Shown here: positions 45,404-54,311 of the stretch, one piece after another
Numbering within the stretch: position 1 is the stretch's first letter
How the letters are laid out: every line of letters begins with the position of its first letter
Assembly: GCF_001428525.1 (NCBI RefSeq)
Contig: NZ_LMHW01000001.1
Coordinates: 310,705 to 374,704 of the forward strand
Length of the DNA: 64,000 bases
Source: Flavobacterium sp. Root186
Lineage (GTDB): Bacteria > Bacteroidota > Bacteroidia > Flavobacteriales > Flavobacteriaceae
Reading direction: 5' to 3'
Program-made: the position numbers and the translations under genes
Notes under the pieces: model-generated
The model's database searches: none
What the model was told of the DNA's origin: nothing
What the model saw: only the letters and a program-made list of their open reading frames with translations

Positions 45404-47821
45404 ATGAAGAATTATCTGTATCAAAATAATACATTTTCAATTTTTGCGCTTTTTGTTTTTTTTCAGATTTGTCTGAGCAGCAGTTTTGCTCAGACAAAGA
45501 TGAATATTAACGACAATTGGCTGTATTTAGAAAATCATACTTCAAATCTCAGTGATGCTCAAAAAGCTTCAAACTGGACTTCGTTAAATTTACCGCACAC
45601 CTGGAATGCAGAAGATGCAACCGATTTATATCCGGGTTACCGACGCGATGCAAGCTGGTATCAAAAGAAATTAAATATTACGCAGATTGATAAAAACAAA
45701 GTGTATTCGCTATACTTTGAAGGTTCAAATGTTACGACAAAAATGTATGTAAACGGTAAAGAAGCCGGAGGACACATTGGCGGTTATATTGGCTTTTCTA
45801 TAGACATTACAAACTTTATTAAAGAAGGAAACAATGATATTTTTGTTCGTGTTGATAATAGTTACGACATTGAAATTATTCCATCTCAAAAAAGTGATTT
45901 CTTTATTTACGGAGGAATTACGCGCGATGTCTGGTTAGTTTCGAAGTATAAAAATCATATTGATAATTTGAAGATTACAACTCCGGAAGTTTCGGCTAAA
46001 AAAGCTTCTGTACAAATTGTTTCAACTTTTGTAAATGCAGATAATTCAAAAGATTTATCGTTAACTGTAACACTTAAAAATCCAAAAGGAAAAAAAGTGG
46101 CTAGCAAAACTATTTCTGTTTCAGATAAAACTTCTACAATAACTTTTGAAAACATAAAAAACCCGGAACTTTGGGATACCGAAAAACCGAATTTATATTC
46201 CCTAACGGCAGTTTTATCAGAAAAAAATCAAATTAAAGACAGCATTTCTGAAAAAGTAGGTTTCAGATGGTTTGAGTTTAAAGATCACGGCCCTTTCTAT
46301 TTAAACGGAAAACGTTTATTGATTCGCGGTACACATCGTCATGAAGAACAAGCCGGAGTTGGCGCGGCAATGAGCAACGCACAGCATTGGGCCGACATGA
46401 AATCGATAAAAAATATGGGCGCAAATTTTGTTCGTTTAGCGCATTATCCGCAAGATCCTGAAATTTATAAAGCCTGCGATGAACTTGGACTTTTAGTTTG
46501 GGATGAACTTCCTTGGTGCCGCGGCGGAATTGGCGATGAACTTTGGCAGACGAATACCAAAAACATGCTCAAAGAAATCATCAATCAAAATTACAATCAC
46601 CCAAGTATTATAATCTGGTCGCTAGGAAATGAAATGAACTGGCTTCCTGATTTTCCTAACGGAGATAATACAGAAAAAACAAATGTCTTTTTAACCGAAT
46701 TAAACGACATTGCGCATAAACTGGATCCAAACCGAAAAACCGCGATTAGAAAATATTATGAAGGCTCGCATATTGTAGATGTCTTCTCTCCTTCTATCTG
46801 GTCTGGCTGGTATTCCGGAAGTTACAAAAGCTACCAAAAAGCAATTGATGTTTATAAAAAAGAATACAAACATTTCATTCACGCCGAATATGGCGGTGAC
46901 AGCCACGTAGGCCGTCACAGCGAGAATCCGGTAACAGGCGAAAATGTTATAAAAGCAGAAGGCTGGGAAGAAGCAATTGTACAAACTAAAGTAGCTAATA
47001 TTGCCCAAATTGGCGATTGGAGCGAAAATTATATCGTTGATTTATTTGACTGGCACTTGCATATATCCGAGAATGACCCAACTTTTGTGGGAAATGTACA
47101 ATGGGCATTTAAGGATTTTGCAACGCCTTTACGTCCGGAAGACGATATTCCGTACATGAACCAAAAAGGATTGGTTGACCGAAACGGAAATCCGAAAGAT
47201 GCGTATTATGTTTTTAAAAGTTATTGGGCAAAAGAGCCTTTCACTTACATCGAATCACACACCTGGACAGAACGTCAAGGCCCTGAAAACACACCAAGAA
47301 CTATAAATGTTTTTAGTAATTGCGAGAAAGTTACCTTATTTCATGACGGAAAATCTCTTGGTGAAAAACAAAAAAATCTTTCGCTATATCCTGCAAATGG
47401 GTTAACTTGGGATGTCAATTTTAAAAAAGGAGAAAATGTTTTAGTTGCTATTGGTAAAAATAAAGACGGCAAAACGGTTTCTGATACTATAAAAGTCAAT
47501 TATCGTTTCAATAAAAATGATACAGCTTCATCTTTGCAATTGTCTTCCGAAAAATTAAAAAACGGTAATTATCTGGTTACGGCAATTGCGATTGATAATA
47601 ACAATTTACGCTGCTTAGATTATGAAGAAAGTGTTTATTTTCAATGTTTGAAAGGCGGTAAAACCTTAAAGAATCAAGGAACACCAACTGGAAGTGAATC
47701 AATAAAAATGGCAAACGGAAAAGCGTCTATTGAAGTTATTCCTGATGGTTCCGGTCTGCCAATTGAAATGACGGCTTTGAATCAGAGTTTTAAAGGGGAA
47801 TATTTGAAGATTGAACCTTAA
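45404..47821 (+). CDS. Secreted GH2 enzyme (beta-galactosidase/beta-glucuronidase type), 805 aa
   Basis: Exported retaining glycosidase. Signal peptide about 1-30 (ends SSFAQ). Order: sugar-binding jelly roll (about 33-190; LPHTWNAEDA, FEGSNVTTKMYVNGKEAGGH), immunoglobulin-like domain (about 195-295), TIM barrel (about 300-600) and a C-terminal Ig-like region (about 610-805). Catalytic acid/base Glu410 in SLGNEMNW; nucleophile Glu495 in FIHAEYGGDS. RGTHRHEEQAGVG and VRLAHYPQDPEIY are typical of GH2. Specificity (galactose, glucuronate or another sugar) cannot be fixed by motif; the neighbouring genes favour glucuronate or galactose side chains. Confidence 0.92.
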   Translation: MKNYLYQNNTFSIFALFVFFQICLSSSFAQTKMNINDNWLYLENHTSNLSDAQKASNWTSLNLPHTWNAEDATDLYPGYRRDASWYQKKLNITQIDKNKVYSLYFEGSNVTTKMYVNGKEAGGHIGGYIGFSIDITNFIKEGNNDIFVRVDNSYDIEIIPSQKSDFFIYGGITRDVWLVSKYKNHIDNLKITTPEVSAKKASVQIVSTFVNADNSKDLSLTVTLKNPKGKKVASKTISVSDKTSTITFENIKNPELWDTEKPNLYSLTAVLSEKNQIKDSISEKVGFRWFEFKDHGPFYLNGKRLLIRGTHRHEEQAGVGAAMSNAQHWADMKSIKNMGANFVRLAHYPQDPEIYKACDELGLLVWDELPWCRGGIGDELWQTNTKNMLKEIINQNYNHPSIIIWSLGNEMNWLPDFPNGDNTEKTNVFLTELNDIAHKLDPNRKTAIRKYYEGSHIVDVFSPSIWSGWYSGSYKSYQKAIDVYKKEYKHFIHAEYGGDSHVGRHSENPVTGENVIKAEGWEEAIVQTKVANIAQIGDWSENYIVDLFDWHLHISENDPTFVGNVQWAFKDFATPLRPEDDIPYMNQKGLVDRNGNPKDAYYVFKSYWAKEPFTYIESHTWTERQGPENTPRTINVFSNCEKVTLFHDGKSLGEKQKNLSLYPANGLTWDVNFKKGENVLVAIGKNKDGKTVSDTIKVNYRFNKNDTASSLQLSSEKLKNGNYLVTAIAIDNNNLRCLDYEESVYFQCLKGGKTLKNQGTPTGSESIKMANGKASIEVIPDGSGLPIEMTALNQSFKGEYLKIEP

Positions 47822-47824
47822 ATT

Positions 47825-47996
47825 TAACCGCAAAGTTCGCTAAGATTTACGCAAGGTTCGCAAAGTTTTTTTTGCCACTGATTAAAAGGATTAGAAAGAT
47901 TTAAAGAAGTTCCTTTAGGAACAAGAGGTCGGTAGCAACGGATGAAATCCGTTGAAAAATGAATATTATGCCCACAAATAATGTTCCGTAGGAACT
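47825..47996. repeat. Composite repeat between the two GH2 genes
   Basis: Starts right after the stop codon with a half-unit of the CGCAAAG family (TTAACCGCAAAGTTCGC, TTCGCAAAG). It is followed at 47908-47996 by a reduced relative of the 9790/10010 elements: outer arms AGTTCCTTTAGGAAC and GTTCCGTAGGAACT, and an inner perfect hairpin CAACGGAT-GAA-ATCCGTTG next to GGTCGGTAG. The element ends 30 nt before the second GH2 start. Confidence 0.8.
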
Positions 47997-48025
47997 ATAT
48001 ATATTACAAACAAAGATTACAAAAA

Positions 48026-49828
48026 ATGAAAAAAATCCTAACATTCTTATTCCTGACAATGTTCGCTGCCGGACAATCGCAAGGTTTAATTTCAAACGTT
48101 CCAAACCGAAATACAACATCTTTAAACGGCGTTTGGAACTACATTGTTGATCCCTATCAAACGGGCTTTTACAGCTTTCACCTTGATCAATACGACAAAC
48201 AGGAAAAACCAGCAAAAGGCGCATTTTTCAATAATTATCATGCGGCAAACAAACAGGAATTAGTGGAATATGATTTTGATAAATCGCCAACAATAAATAT
48301 TCCAGGCGACTGGAATTCGCAGGTAACAGAACTAAAATATTACGAAGGAAATGTTTGGTTCAAAAAATCTTTCGACTATAATCTGGCCGCTAATAAACGC
48401 CTTTTTGTGTATTTGGGAGCCATCAATTATAAAGCCGACGTTTATTTAAACGGAAAAAAACTAGGAACTCACGAAGGCGGTTTTACTCCGTTTAACTATG
48501 AAGTTACCGCGATAGTAAAACCAAAAGACAATTATTTGGTTATCAAAGTAGATAATACACGCCACAAAGAAGATGTTCCGACAGTGAATACCGATTGGTG
48601 GAATTATGGAGGAATTACGCGCGATGTAACTTTAATTGAGGAAGAATCATCTTTTATTGAAGATTATACGATTCAGCTTAAAAAGAATAACGCCAATGTT
48701 ATTTCTGGTTTTATCAAAATCAATAATTTAAATCCGGCACAAAATCAGGCTTCGATTTCTATTCCGGAATTAAAAATTAATTACAAAGGAAAAATTGGTG
48801 CTGACGGAATTTTGAATTTTGAAATTCCAGCGAAAAAAATATCATATTGGTCACCGGAAAATCCAAAATTATACGATGTTACAATCGATTTTAACGGAAA
48901 AAAGTTAAACGATAAAATTGGTTTTAGAACTATTGAAACACAAGAAGACAAAATCTTATTGAATGGAAAACAGGTCTTTTTAAGAGGAATTTCGATTCAT
49001 GAAGAAAATGCCAAGGGCGGGCGTGCGAATTCTCAGGAAGATGCTTTACGTTTATTAAACTGGGCAAAAGAATTAGGCTGTAATTATGTTCGTTTAGCGC
49101 ATTATCCGCATAACGAAAACATTATTAGAGAGGCTGATAAAATGGGATTAATGGTTTGGGAAGAAATTCCGGTTTACTGGACGGTTGAGTTTACCAATAA
49201 AAATACGTATCAAAATGCTCAGGATCAATTAACCGCTGCGATTACCAGAGATAAAAACAGAGCCAGCATTGTAATTTGGTCTATGGCAAATGAAACTCCG
49301 GTTTCTGACGCGCGAAATGCTTTTATCAATAATTTGGTAACGCATACAAAATCACTGGATAATACAAGATTAATTAGTGCGGCTTTATTAACGCATAATG
49401 GAAAGATTGATGATGAAATTGGTAAATCGCTTGACATTATTGCCTTCAACCAATATTTAGGCTGGTATGGCGGAAACTTAGAAAATGCTGAAAAAACATT
49501 TTGGACTACGCCATACAACAAACCTGTTTTTGTTTCTGAATTTGGAGGAGATGCTAAAGCGGGATTTCACGGAGAGAAAAACGAACGCTGGACAGAAGAA
49601 TATCAGGAATATTTATACATCCAAAATTTGAAAATGATTGAAAAAATCCCTCATTTAAGCGGATTAAGTCCGTGGATTTTAGTTGATTTCAGATCTCCAA
49701 AAAGACTTCTTCCGGGTATTCAGGACGGTTATAATCGTAAAGGTCTAATTTCAAATGACGGTGAAAAAAAGAAAGCTTTTTACATTATGCAGAATTGGTA
49801 CGACAAAAAGAAAAAAGAAGAAAAGTAA
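48026..49828 (+). CDS. Secreted GH2 enzyme (beta-glucuronidase-like), 600 aa
   Basis: Second retaining GH2 enzyme. The ATG at 48026 begins a clear signal peptide (MKKILTFLFLTMFAAGQSQ); an in-frame ATG 15 codons earlier lies within the repeat arm and is rejected. Length and order (jelly roll about 60-210, Ig-like about 212-300, TIM barrel 305-590) resemble short beta-glucuronidases. Acid/base Glu423 in SMANETPVSD; nucleophile Glu505 in FVSEFGGDAK. RGISIHEENAKGGRANSQED and NYVRLAHYPHNENIIREADK are conserved. Last gene of the uronate locus on this strand; it would release terminal glucuronate or a related sugar for the SDR-UxuA route. Confidence 0.9.
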   Translation: MKKILTFLFLTMFAAGQSQGLISNVPNRNTTSLNGVWNYIVDPYQTGFYSFHLDQYDKQEKPAKGAFFNNYHAANKQELVEYDFDKSPTINIPGDWNSQVTELKYYEGNVWFKKSFDYNLAANKRLFVYLGAINYKADVYLNGKKLGTHEGGFTPFNYEVTAIVKPKDNYLVIKVDNTRHKEDVPTVNTDWWNYGGITRDVTLIEEESSFIEDYTIQLKKNNANVISGFIKINNLNPAQNQASISIPELKINYKGKIGADGILNFEIPAKKISYWSPENPKLYDVTIDFNGKKLNDKIGFRTIETQEDKILLNGKQVFLRGISIHEENAKGGRANSQEDALRLLNWAKELGCNYVRLAHYPHNENIIREADKMGLMVWEEIPVYWTVEFTNKNTYQNAQDQLTAAITRDKNRASIVIWSMANETPVSDARNAFINNLVTHTKSLDNTRLISAALLTHNGKIDDEIGKSLDIIAFNQYLGWYGGNLENAEKTFWTTPYNKPVFVSEFGGDAKAGFHGEKNERWTEEYQEYLYIQNLKMIEKIPHLSGLSPWILVDFRSPKRLLPGIQDGYNRKGLISNDGEKKKAFYIMQNWYDKKKKEEK

Positions 49829-49930
49829 ATTAAGAACCATTACCAATTCATTAACAAAAAACAAACTGTATTTATATGATTTTTCTTCATTATTAACTTA
49901 CTTTGTAGTTATTCTAAAAATTGTAACCTT

Positions 49931-50494
49931 ATGAAAAAATTCTATTTAATGGCAGTTACTTTATTTGCTGCCTTTACAGTTCAAGCGCAAGATGTAGTAA
50001 AATTTGCTCCGCTTGATGCAAGTCCGGTTGATATTTCTTATTTCCCAAACAAAGCTGTTAAATTCAAAAAAACAGACAATCCTAGTCCGGTTGTAAAAGT
50101 TGTTTACGCAAGACCTTCTGTAAAAGGAAGAACTATTTTTGGGGATATCGTGAAGTTTGGTGAAGTTTGGAGAGTTGGTGCTAATGAAAATACTGAAATC
50201 AAATTTTACAAAGCAGTAACAATTGGCGGAAAAAGTATTCCAGCAGGAACTTACAGTTTATTCGCAATTCCTGAAAAAGATAAATGGACTATCATTATCA
50301 ATAAAGAAATTGATTTATGGGGGTCTTATGCTTATGACGAAAGTAAAGATGTAGTTAGAGTTTCAGTTCCTGTAAAACCAGTAAATGAAGTAATCGAAGC
50401 TTTATCAATTGCTTTTACAACTCAGGGTTCTGTAGCAAATCTTGTTATCGGATGGGATAAAACAACTGCTGAATTGCCTATTACGGTTAAATAA
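49931..50494 (+). CDS. DUF2911 exported protein
   Basis: 187 aa with signal peptide (1-19, ending TVQAQ). Recognised by VVYARPSVKGRTIFGDIVKF, GEVWRVGANENTEIKFYKAV, IPAGTYSLFAIPEKDKWTII and NKEIDLWGSYAYDESKDVVR, which are hallmarks of DUF2911, a beta-rich family abundant in Bacteroidota and of unknown function. It is monocistronic: a strong terminator follows within 25 nt. Confidence 0.92.
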   Translation: MKKFYLMAVTLFAAFTVQAQDVVKFAPLDASPVDISYFPNKAVKFKKTDNPSPVVKVVYARPSVKGRTIFGDIVKFGEVWRVGANENTEIKFYKAVTIGGKSIPAGTYSLFAIPEKDKWTIIINKEIDLWGSYAYDESKDVVRVSVPVKPVNEVIEALSIAFTTQGSVANLVIGWDKTTAELPITVK

Positions 50495-50518
50495 TTGTTT
50501 ACGATTATAAACTATACA

Positions 50519-50555
50519 AAGAGACACTAATTTAAATTAAGTGTCTCTTTTTTTG
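50519..50555 (+). terminator. Rho-independent terminator of the DUF2911 gene
   Basis: AAGAGACACT and AGTGTCTCTT form a 10-bp perfect stem with an AT-rich loop, followed by TTTTTT. Confidence 0.92.
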
Positions 50556-50613
50556 CTTTTATAAGAGTCAATTATACCATAACTAACTATTAACTAACCA
50601 TAAACCAAAAAGA

Positions 50614-52023
50614 ATGAAAAAAACCACTTTACTTTTATTTTTTTTAATATCCGTTTTCTACGGCTATTCTCAGCAAAAATTTAAAATTACATACGAACAA
50701 TTAAAAGAGTATGAAGGTATTTATGAATATGAAAACAATACTACGCTTCAAATTGCTGCATCACCAAAAGATACTATTTTATATGCTATCATTAATGAAA
50801 GTAAGTATTCATTAAAACCTCATGAGAAAGATATTTTCCTGAATATGTCAAAAGAAAAAGTAACTTTTATTAGAAATAATACTGCTGCAATTACGGGTTA
50901 TACTTCTGATGGAAAAACCTTCAAATTAATTAGTAAAAAAGTCGTTTTCCCAAAAGAAATGTGGTATCCAAGACTTAATGCTTCTAAAGATTATAAATAT
51001 GTATATCAGCAGCCTAAAAAAGATCTTGATGGTTTAGTAACCGGGAATCTGGATCAGTCTGGTTTGGACAAAGCATTATTAAACGAAATGATGCAAAAAA
51101 TTGTTAACGGAACTTATCCTAACGTTCACAGCGTTTTAATTATTAAAGATGGAAAACTGGTTTTTGAAGAATACTTTTATGAGTACAATAAAACCAAACT
51201 TCATGAAATTCGTTCGGCTACCAAAAGCTTTGTCTCGGCACTTACAGGAATTGCTATAGATAAGGGATTTATCAAAAGTAAAAATGAAACGGTACTTTCT
51301 TATTTTCCTGATTATACGTTTAAAAACCTTACTTCTGATAAAAGGCAGATTACGATTGAAAATCTTTTAACCAATCAAAGCGGGCTTGATTGTGATGTGA
51401 GCAATCCAAAGTCAGTTGGGAATGAAACTACTATGAATTATTCTGATGACTGGATACAATTTACCTTAGATCTTCCGATGATTGATGTTCCGGGCGGCAA
51501 AGGAATGTATTGTTCGGGAAATCCTATAACATTGGGAAAAATTATTGAAAGAGCCACAAAAATGCCTTTACCTGAATTTGCTAAACAGACTCTTTTTAAA
51601 GATTTAGATATTAAAAATTTCAAATGGAATTTTAAACCCGATGCATCAAGTGCCGAAACTTTCTGTCAGGTTTATTTGAATTCAAGAGATATGGCAAAAT
51701 TAGGAATGCTGTATCTTAATAAAGGGGTTTGGAACGGGAAACAAGTAATCTCTAAAGACTGGGTTCAGGAATCCTTAACAAAACATTCTGTTGTGCAAGG
51801 TGTGAATTATGGTTATTTATGGTGGCTAAAATACCTGAATGTTGATGGTGTTCGATATGATGGAAAAGCTGCCCAAGGTAACGGCGGCCAGAAAATTTAT
51901 ATTTGGGAAGACCAAAATATGATAACCGTTATTACTGGCGGAAATTATAACTCACAATCACCAAGCGATGAATTGATTCAAAAATACATTCTTCCTTCTT
52001 TCAATAAAAAAAGTAAGGAATGA
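50614..52023 (+). CDS. Exported serine hydrolase of the beta-lactamase class C family
   Basis: 469-aa secreted protein. Signal peptide about 1-19 (ends YGYSQ), an N-terminal beta-rich extension (about 20-130) unlike the catalytic part, then a penicillin-binding-protein-like domain (about 145-465). The S-x-x-K tetrad is Ser201-Ala-Thr-Lys204 in IRSATKSFVSALTG; candidate second-motif Tyr299 is in GMYCSGNPITLG; a late GNGGQKIYIWEDQ replaces the KTG-like motif. Members include esterases and D-aminopeptidases; beta-lactamase activity should not be assumed. No functional link to its neighbours is evident. Confidence 0.85.
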   Translation: MKKTTLLLFFLISVFYGYSQQKFKITYEQLKEYEGIYEYENNTTLQIAASPKDTILYAIINESKYSLKPHEKDIFLNMSKEKVTFIRNNTAAITGYTSDGKTFKLISKKVVFPKEMWYPRLNASKDYKYVYQQPKKDLDGLVTGNLDQSGLDKALLNEMMQKIVNGTYPNVHSVLIIKDGKLVFEEYFYEYNKTKLHEIRSATKSFVSALTGIAIDKGFIKSKNETVLSYFPDYTFKNLTSDKRQITIENLLTNQSGLDCDVSNPKSVGNETTMNYSDDWIQFTLDLPMIDVPGGKGMYCSGNPITLGKIIERATKMPLPEFAKQTLFKDLDIKNFKWNFKPDASSAETFCQVYLNSRDMAKLGMLYLNKGVWNGKQVISKDWVQESLTKHSVVQGVNYGYLWWLKYLNVDGVRYDGKAAQGNGGQKIYIWEDQNMITVITGGNYNSQSPSDELIQKYILPSFNKKSKE

Positions 52024-52108
52024 TTAGTTATTAATGGTTAATTGTAAATGGTTAATGGTTAATTACCAACTAAAATTTACAATTTACAATTAACCATTAA
52101 TAACTAAT
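52023..52108. terminator. 27-bp perfect inverted repeat spanning the gap between convergent genes
   Basis: The left arm (52023-52049, ATTAGTTATTAATGGTTAAT..) starts on the last base of the serine hydrolase stop codon. Its exact complement (52082-52108) ends 3 nt before the stop codon of the convergent molybdoenzyme gene. The whole gap is thus one hairpin. The stem is AT-rich and would serve both strands as a transcription barrier. Confidence 0.8.
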
Positions 52109-52110
52109 AA

Positions 52111-54303
52111 TTAAGCAATTATTTTGTCCAGCGTAATTGGTAAATCTCTAACACGTTTTCCGGTTGCATTAAAAACGGCATTTGCAATTGCAGGCGCCAT
52201 TCCAACCAAAGCGGTTTCACCAAGACCTTTTGTTCCCATTGGATTACTGATTGGGTCTTTTTTATTGACGAAGAAAACTTCCTGTTTTTCAATATCGGCA
52301 TTTACGGGAACATGATAATCGGCGAAATTATTGTTGATTGGGCGGCCAAAACGATGATCGATTTCCAATGCTTCCATTAATCCCATTCCGATACCTCCTA
52401 CAGCTCCGCCGTACATTTGTCCAGCCGATGTTTTTTGGTTGATAACTGTTCCGATATCAGCACACGAAACAACATGCGCCAAACGTATTTTACCCAAATT
52501 CGGATTCACTAATACTTTTACAAAATGAACTGAAAACGAATAAATCGAATATTTCTTAGCTTCATCCGTTCCTTTTGATAGATTCTCCACTTCTAATCCT
52601 TCTAACTTATTCGCACTAAGCAAAGAAGTCAAAGCAACAGATTTAGTGGTATCTTTTGTTGAAGAAACGATTCCATTTGCAAAAGTTAAATCTGTAATTG
52701 GAGTTCCTTTTAAAGCCGGATTTTCAGTCGCTAATCCCAACACTTTGCTAACTAATAAATTACAGGCATCATGAACAGCAGAACCAACAGATGAAGTCGT
52801 TGCCGATCCTCCTTGCGTTGGGCCTTTTGGCAATCCACTTTTTCCCATTTCTACAATCACATTCTCTGCAGACAAACCTGTAATTTCAGCACCAATCGCT
52901 GTCATCATAGTTGCCGTTCCCGGTCCCATATCGTTGACACTGCACTGAAGAACTAAATTTCCATCAGGTAAAAATTTTGCTTTTACAGAAGTAGGGCTTC
53001 TATAACAGCCAAAAGTTCCGGTTCCCATTCCGTAGCCTACAAGCCAGTCTCCTTCTTTCACAGAACCCGGTTCATTTTTACGGTTTTTCCAGCCAATGCG
53101 TTCCATTCCCCCTTCGTAACATTCTAAAAGATATTTACTGCTCCAGGGTTTATTTTGTTCCAGATCTTTCTCGGCATAATTCAGCTTTCGAAATTCAATT
53201 GGATCTAAGTTTAATTTATAAGCCAGTTCATCCATTGCACATTCTAATGCAAAAGAACCTGTTGCTTCACCAGGGCCTCGCATCCAGATTGGTGTACAAG
53301 TGTCCAGAGGTACAATTCTGTAACGTGTAGAAACATTTTCACAATCGTAAATAAATCGGGACATGTTTACCGTTCCTTCCATGAAATCTTCATAGCTGGA
53401 AGTCATCGCAACGGCTTCGTGTGTTAATCCGGTTAGTTTTCCTGCTTTTGTAGCGCCCAGACCCATTTTTTGAATGGTATAAGGTCTAAAACCAACATTG
53501 GTAAACATTTGCTCGCGATGTAAAACTAATTTTACGGGACGGTTTAATTTCTTAGCCCCAATTAATGCTGCGATTTCATACGGCCAGGTATGCAATCCCA
53601 TTCCAAATGCACCTCCCAGATATTCAGAGTGTACTTCAACATCTTCTACAGGCACTTCAAAAACCCCGGCAACGCTTCTGCGTGTTCCTTCAACACCTTG
53701 ACTTTTAGTATACAAAATGGGTTTGTTTCCATCCCATTTTGCGATAATATTCGCCAGTTCCATTGGGTTATGAACTTCAGTTGGAATTGTATAATCGGCT
53801 TCTAAAATTACTTCTGCATTTTTGTAACCGTCATGAACCCCTCTGTGATAGTCATTCCCTTTATCCGTTTCTACTTTTTTCTCTTTATCAGCAGCTTTTT
53901 GAAGTTCGGTTGAATGTTCTTCTTTAAAATAATCGGCTTTAATTAAACTCGCCGCATATTGCATACGCTCAAAAGTATCGGCAATTACCAATGCGATTGG
54001 CTGATCGTAATACAAAACCGAATCATCTTTAAAAATCTGCAGCGGCTGTCCAAAATTATGTTTGTCTTTTGCTTTTTTATATCCGGCAGGTTTATCTACA
54101 TTCAAATGCGTAATGACAGCCAGAACTCCCGGCGCCCATTCTGCTTTTTTAGTATCGATGGTTTTGATTCTTCCTTTTGCAATTGTACTTCCAACCAAGC
54201 AGGCATAAACTACTCCTGGCGTTTTATATTCGGCAGAATAAGTTGCTGATCCTGTTACTTTAGCAAATCCGTCAACTCTATTAATATTACTTGTCTTGCT
54301 CAT
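52111..54303 (-). CDS. Molybdopterin-binding large subunit of a PaoC/YagR-like aldehyde or xanthine dehydrogenase
   Basis: 730-aa catalytic subunit of the xanthine oxidase family. N-terminal domain with VDGFAKVTGSATYSAEYKTP and PAGYKKAKDKHNFGQPLQIF; molybdopterin-binding motifs GGAFGMGLHTWPYEIAAL, MRGPGEATGSFALECAMDEL and PTQGGSATTSSVGSA; and near the C-terminus GTKGLGETALVGMAPAI, where the Glu of GLGE is the catalytic base. There is no N-terminal export signal; it would ride to the periplasm with the Tat-signal subunit encoded upstream, as in Escherichia coli PaoABC. Terminal gene of the three-gene operon, 8 nt after the FAD subunit. Confidence 0.93.
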   Translation of the reverse strand: MSKTSNINRVDGFAKVTGSATYSAEYKTPGVVYACLVGSTIAKGRIKTIDTKKAEWAPGVLAVITHLNVDKPAGYKKAKDKHNFGQPLQIFKDDSVLYYDQPIALVIADTFERMQYAASLIKADYFKEEHSTELQKAADKEKKVETDKGNDYHRGVHDGYKNAEVILEADYTIPTEVHNPMELANIIAKWDGNKPILYTKSQGVEGTRRSVAGVFEVPVEDVEVHSEYLGGAFGMGLHTWPYEIAALIGAKKLNRPVKLVLHREQMFTNVGFRPYTIQKMGLGATKAGKLTGLTHEAVAMTSSYEDFMEGTVNMSRFIYDCENVSTRYRIVPLDTCTPIWMRGPGEATGSFALECAMDELAYKLNLDPIEFRKLNYAEKDLEQNKPWSSKYLLECYEGGMERIGWKNRKNEPGSVKEGDWLVGYGMGTGTFGCYRSPTSVKAKFLPDGNLVLQCSVNDMGPGTATMMTAIGAEITGLSAENVIVEMGKSGLPKGPTQGGSATTSSVGSAVHDACNLLVSKVLGLATENPALKGTPITDLTFANGIVSSTKDTTKSVALTSLLSANKLEGLEVENLSKGTDEAKKYSIYSFSVHFVKVLVNPNLGKIRLAHVVSCADIGTVINQKTSAGQMYGGAVGGIGMGLMEALEIDHRFGRPINNNFADYHVPVNADIEKQEVFFVNKKDPISNPMGTKGLGETALVGMAPAIANAVFNATGKRVRDLPITLDKIIA

Positions 54304-54311
54304 AATTCTAA

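Noticed and set aside
50614..52023. Antibiotic-resistance beta-lactamase
   Set aside because: Although SxxK is present, the N-terminal extension and the YCSGN and GNGGQ motifs fit the general serine-hydrolase/esterase branch, so resistance cannot be claimed.
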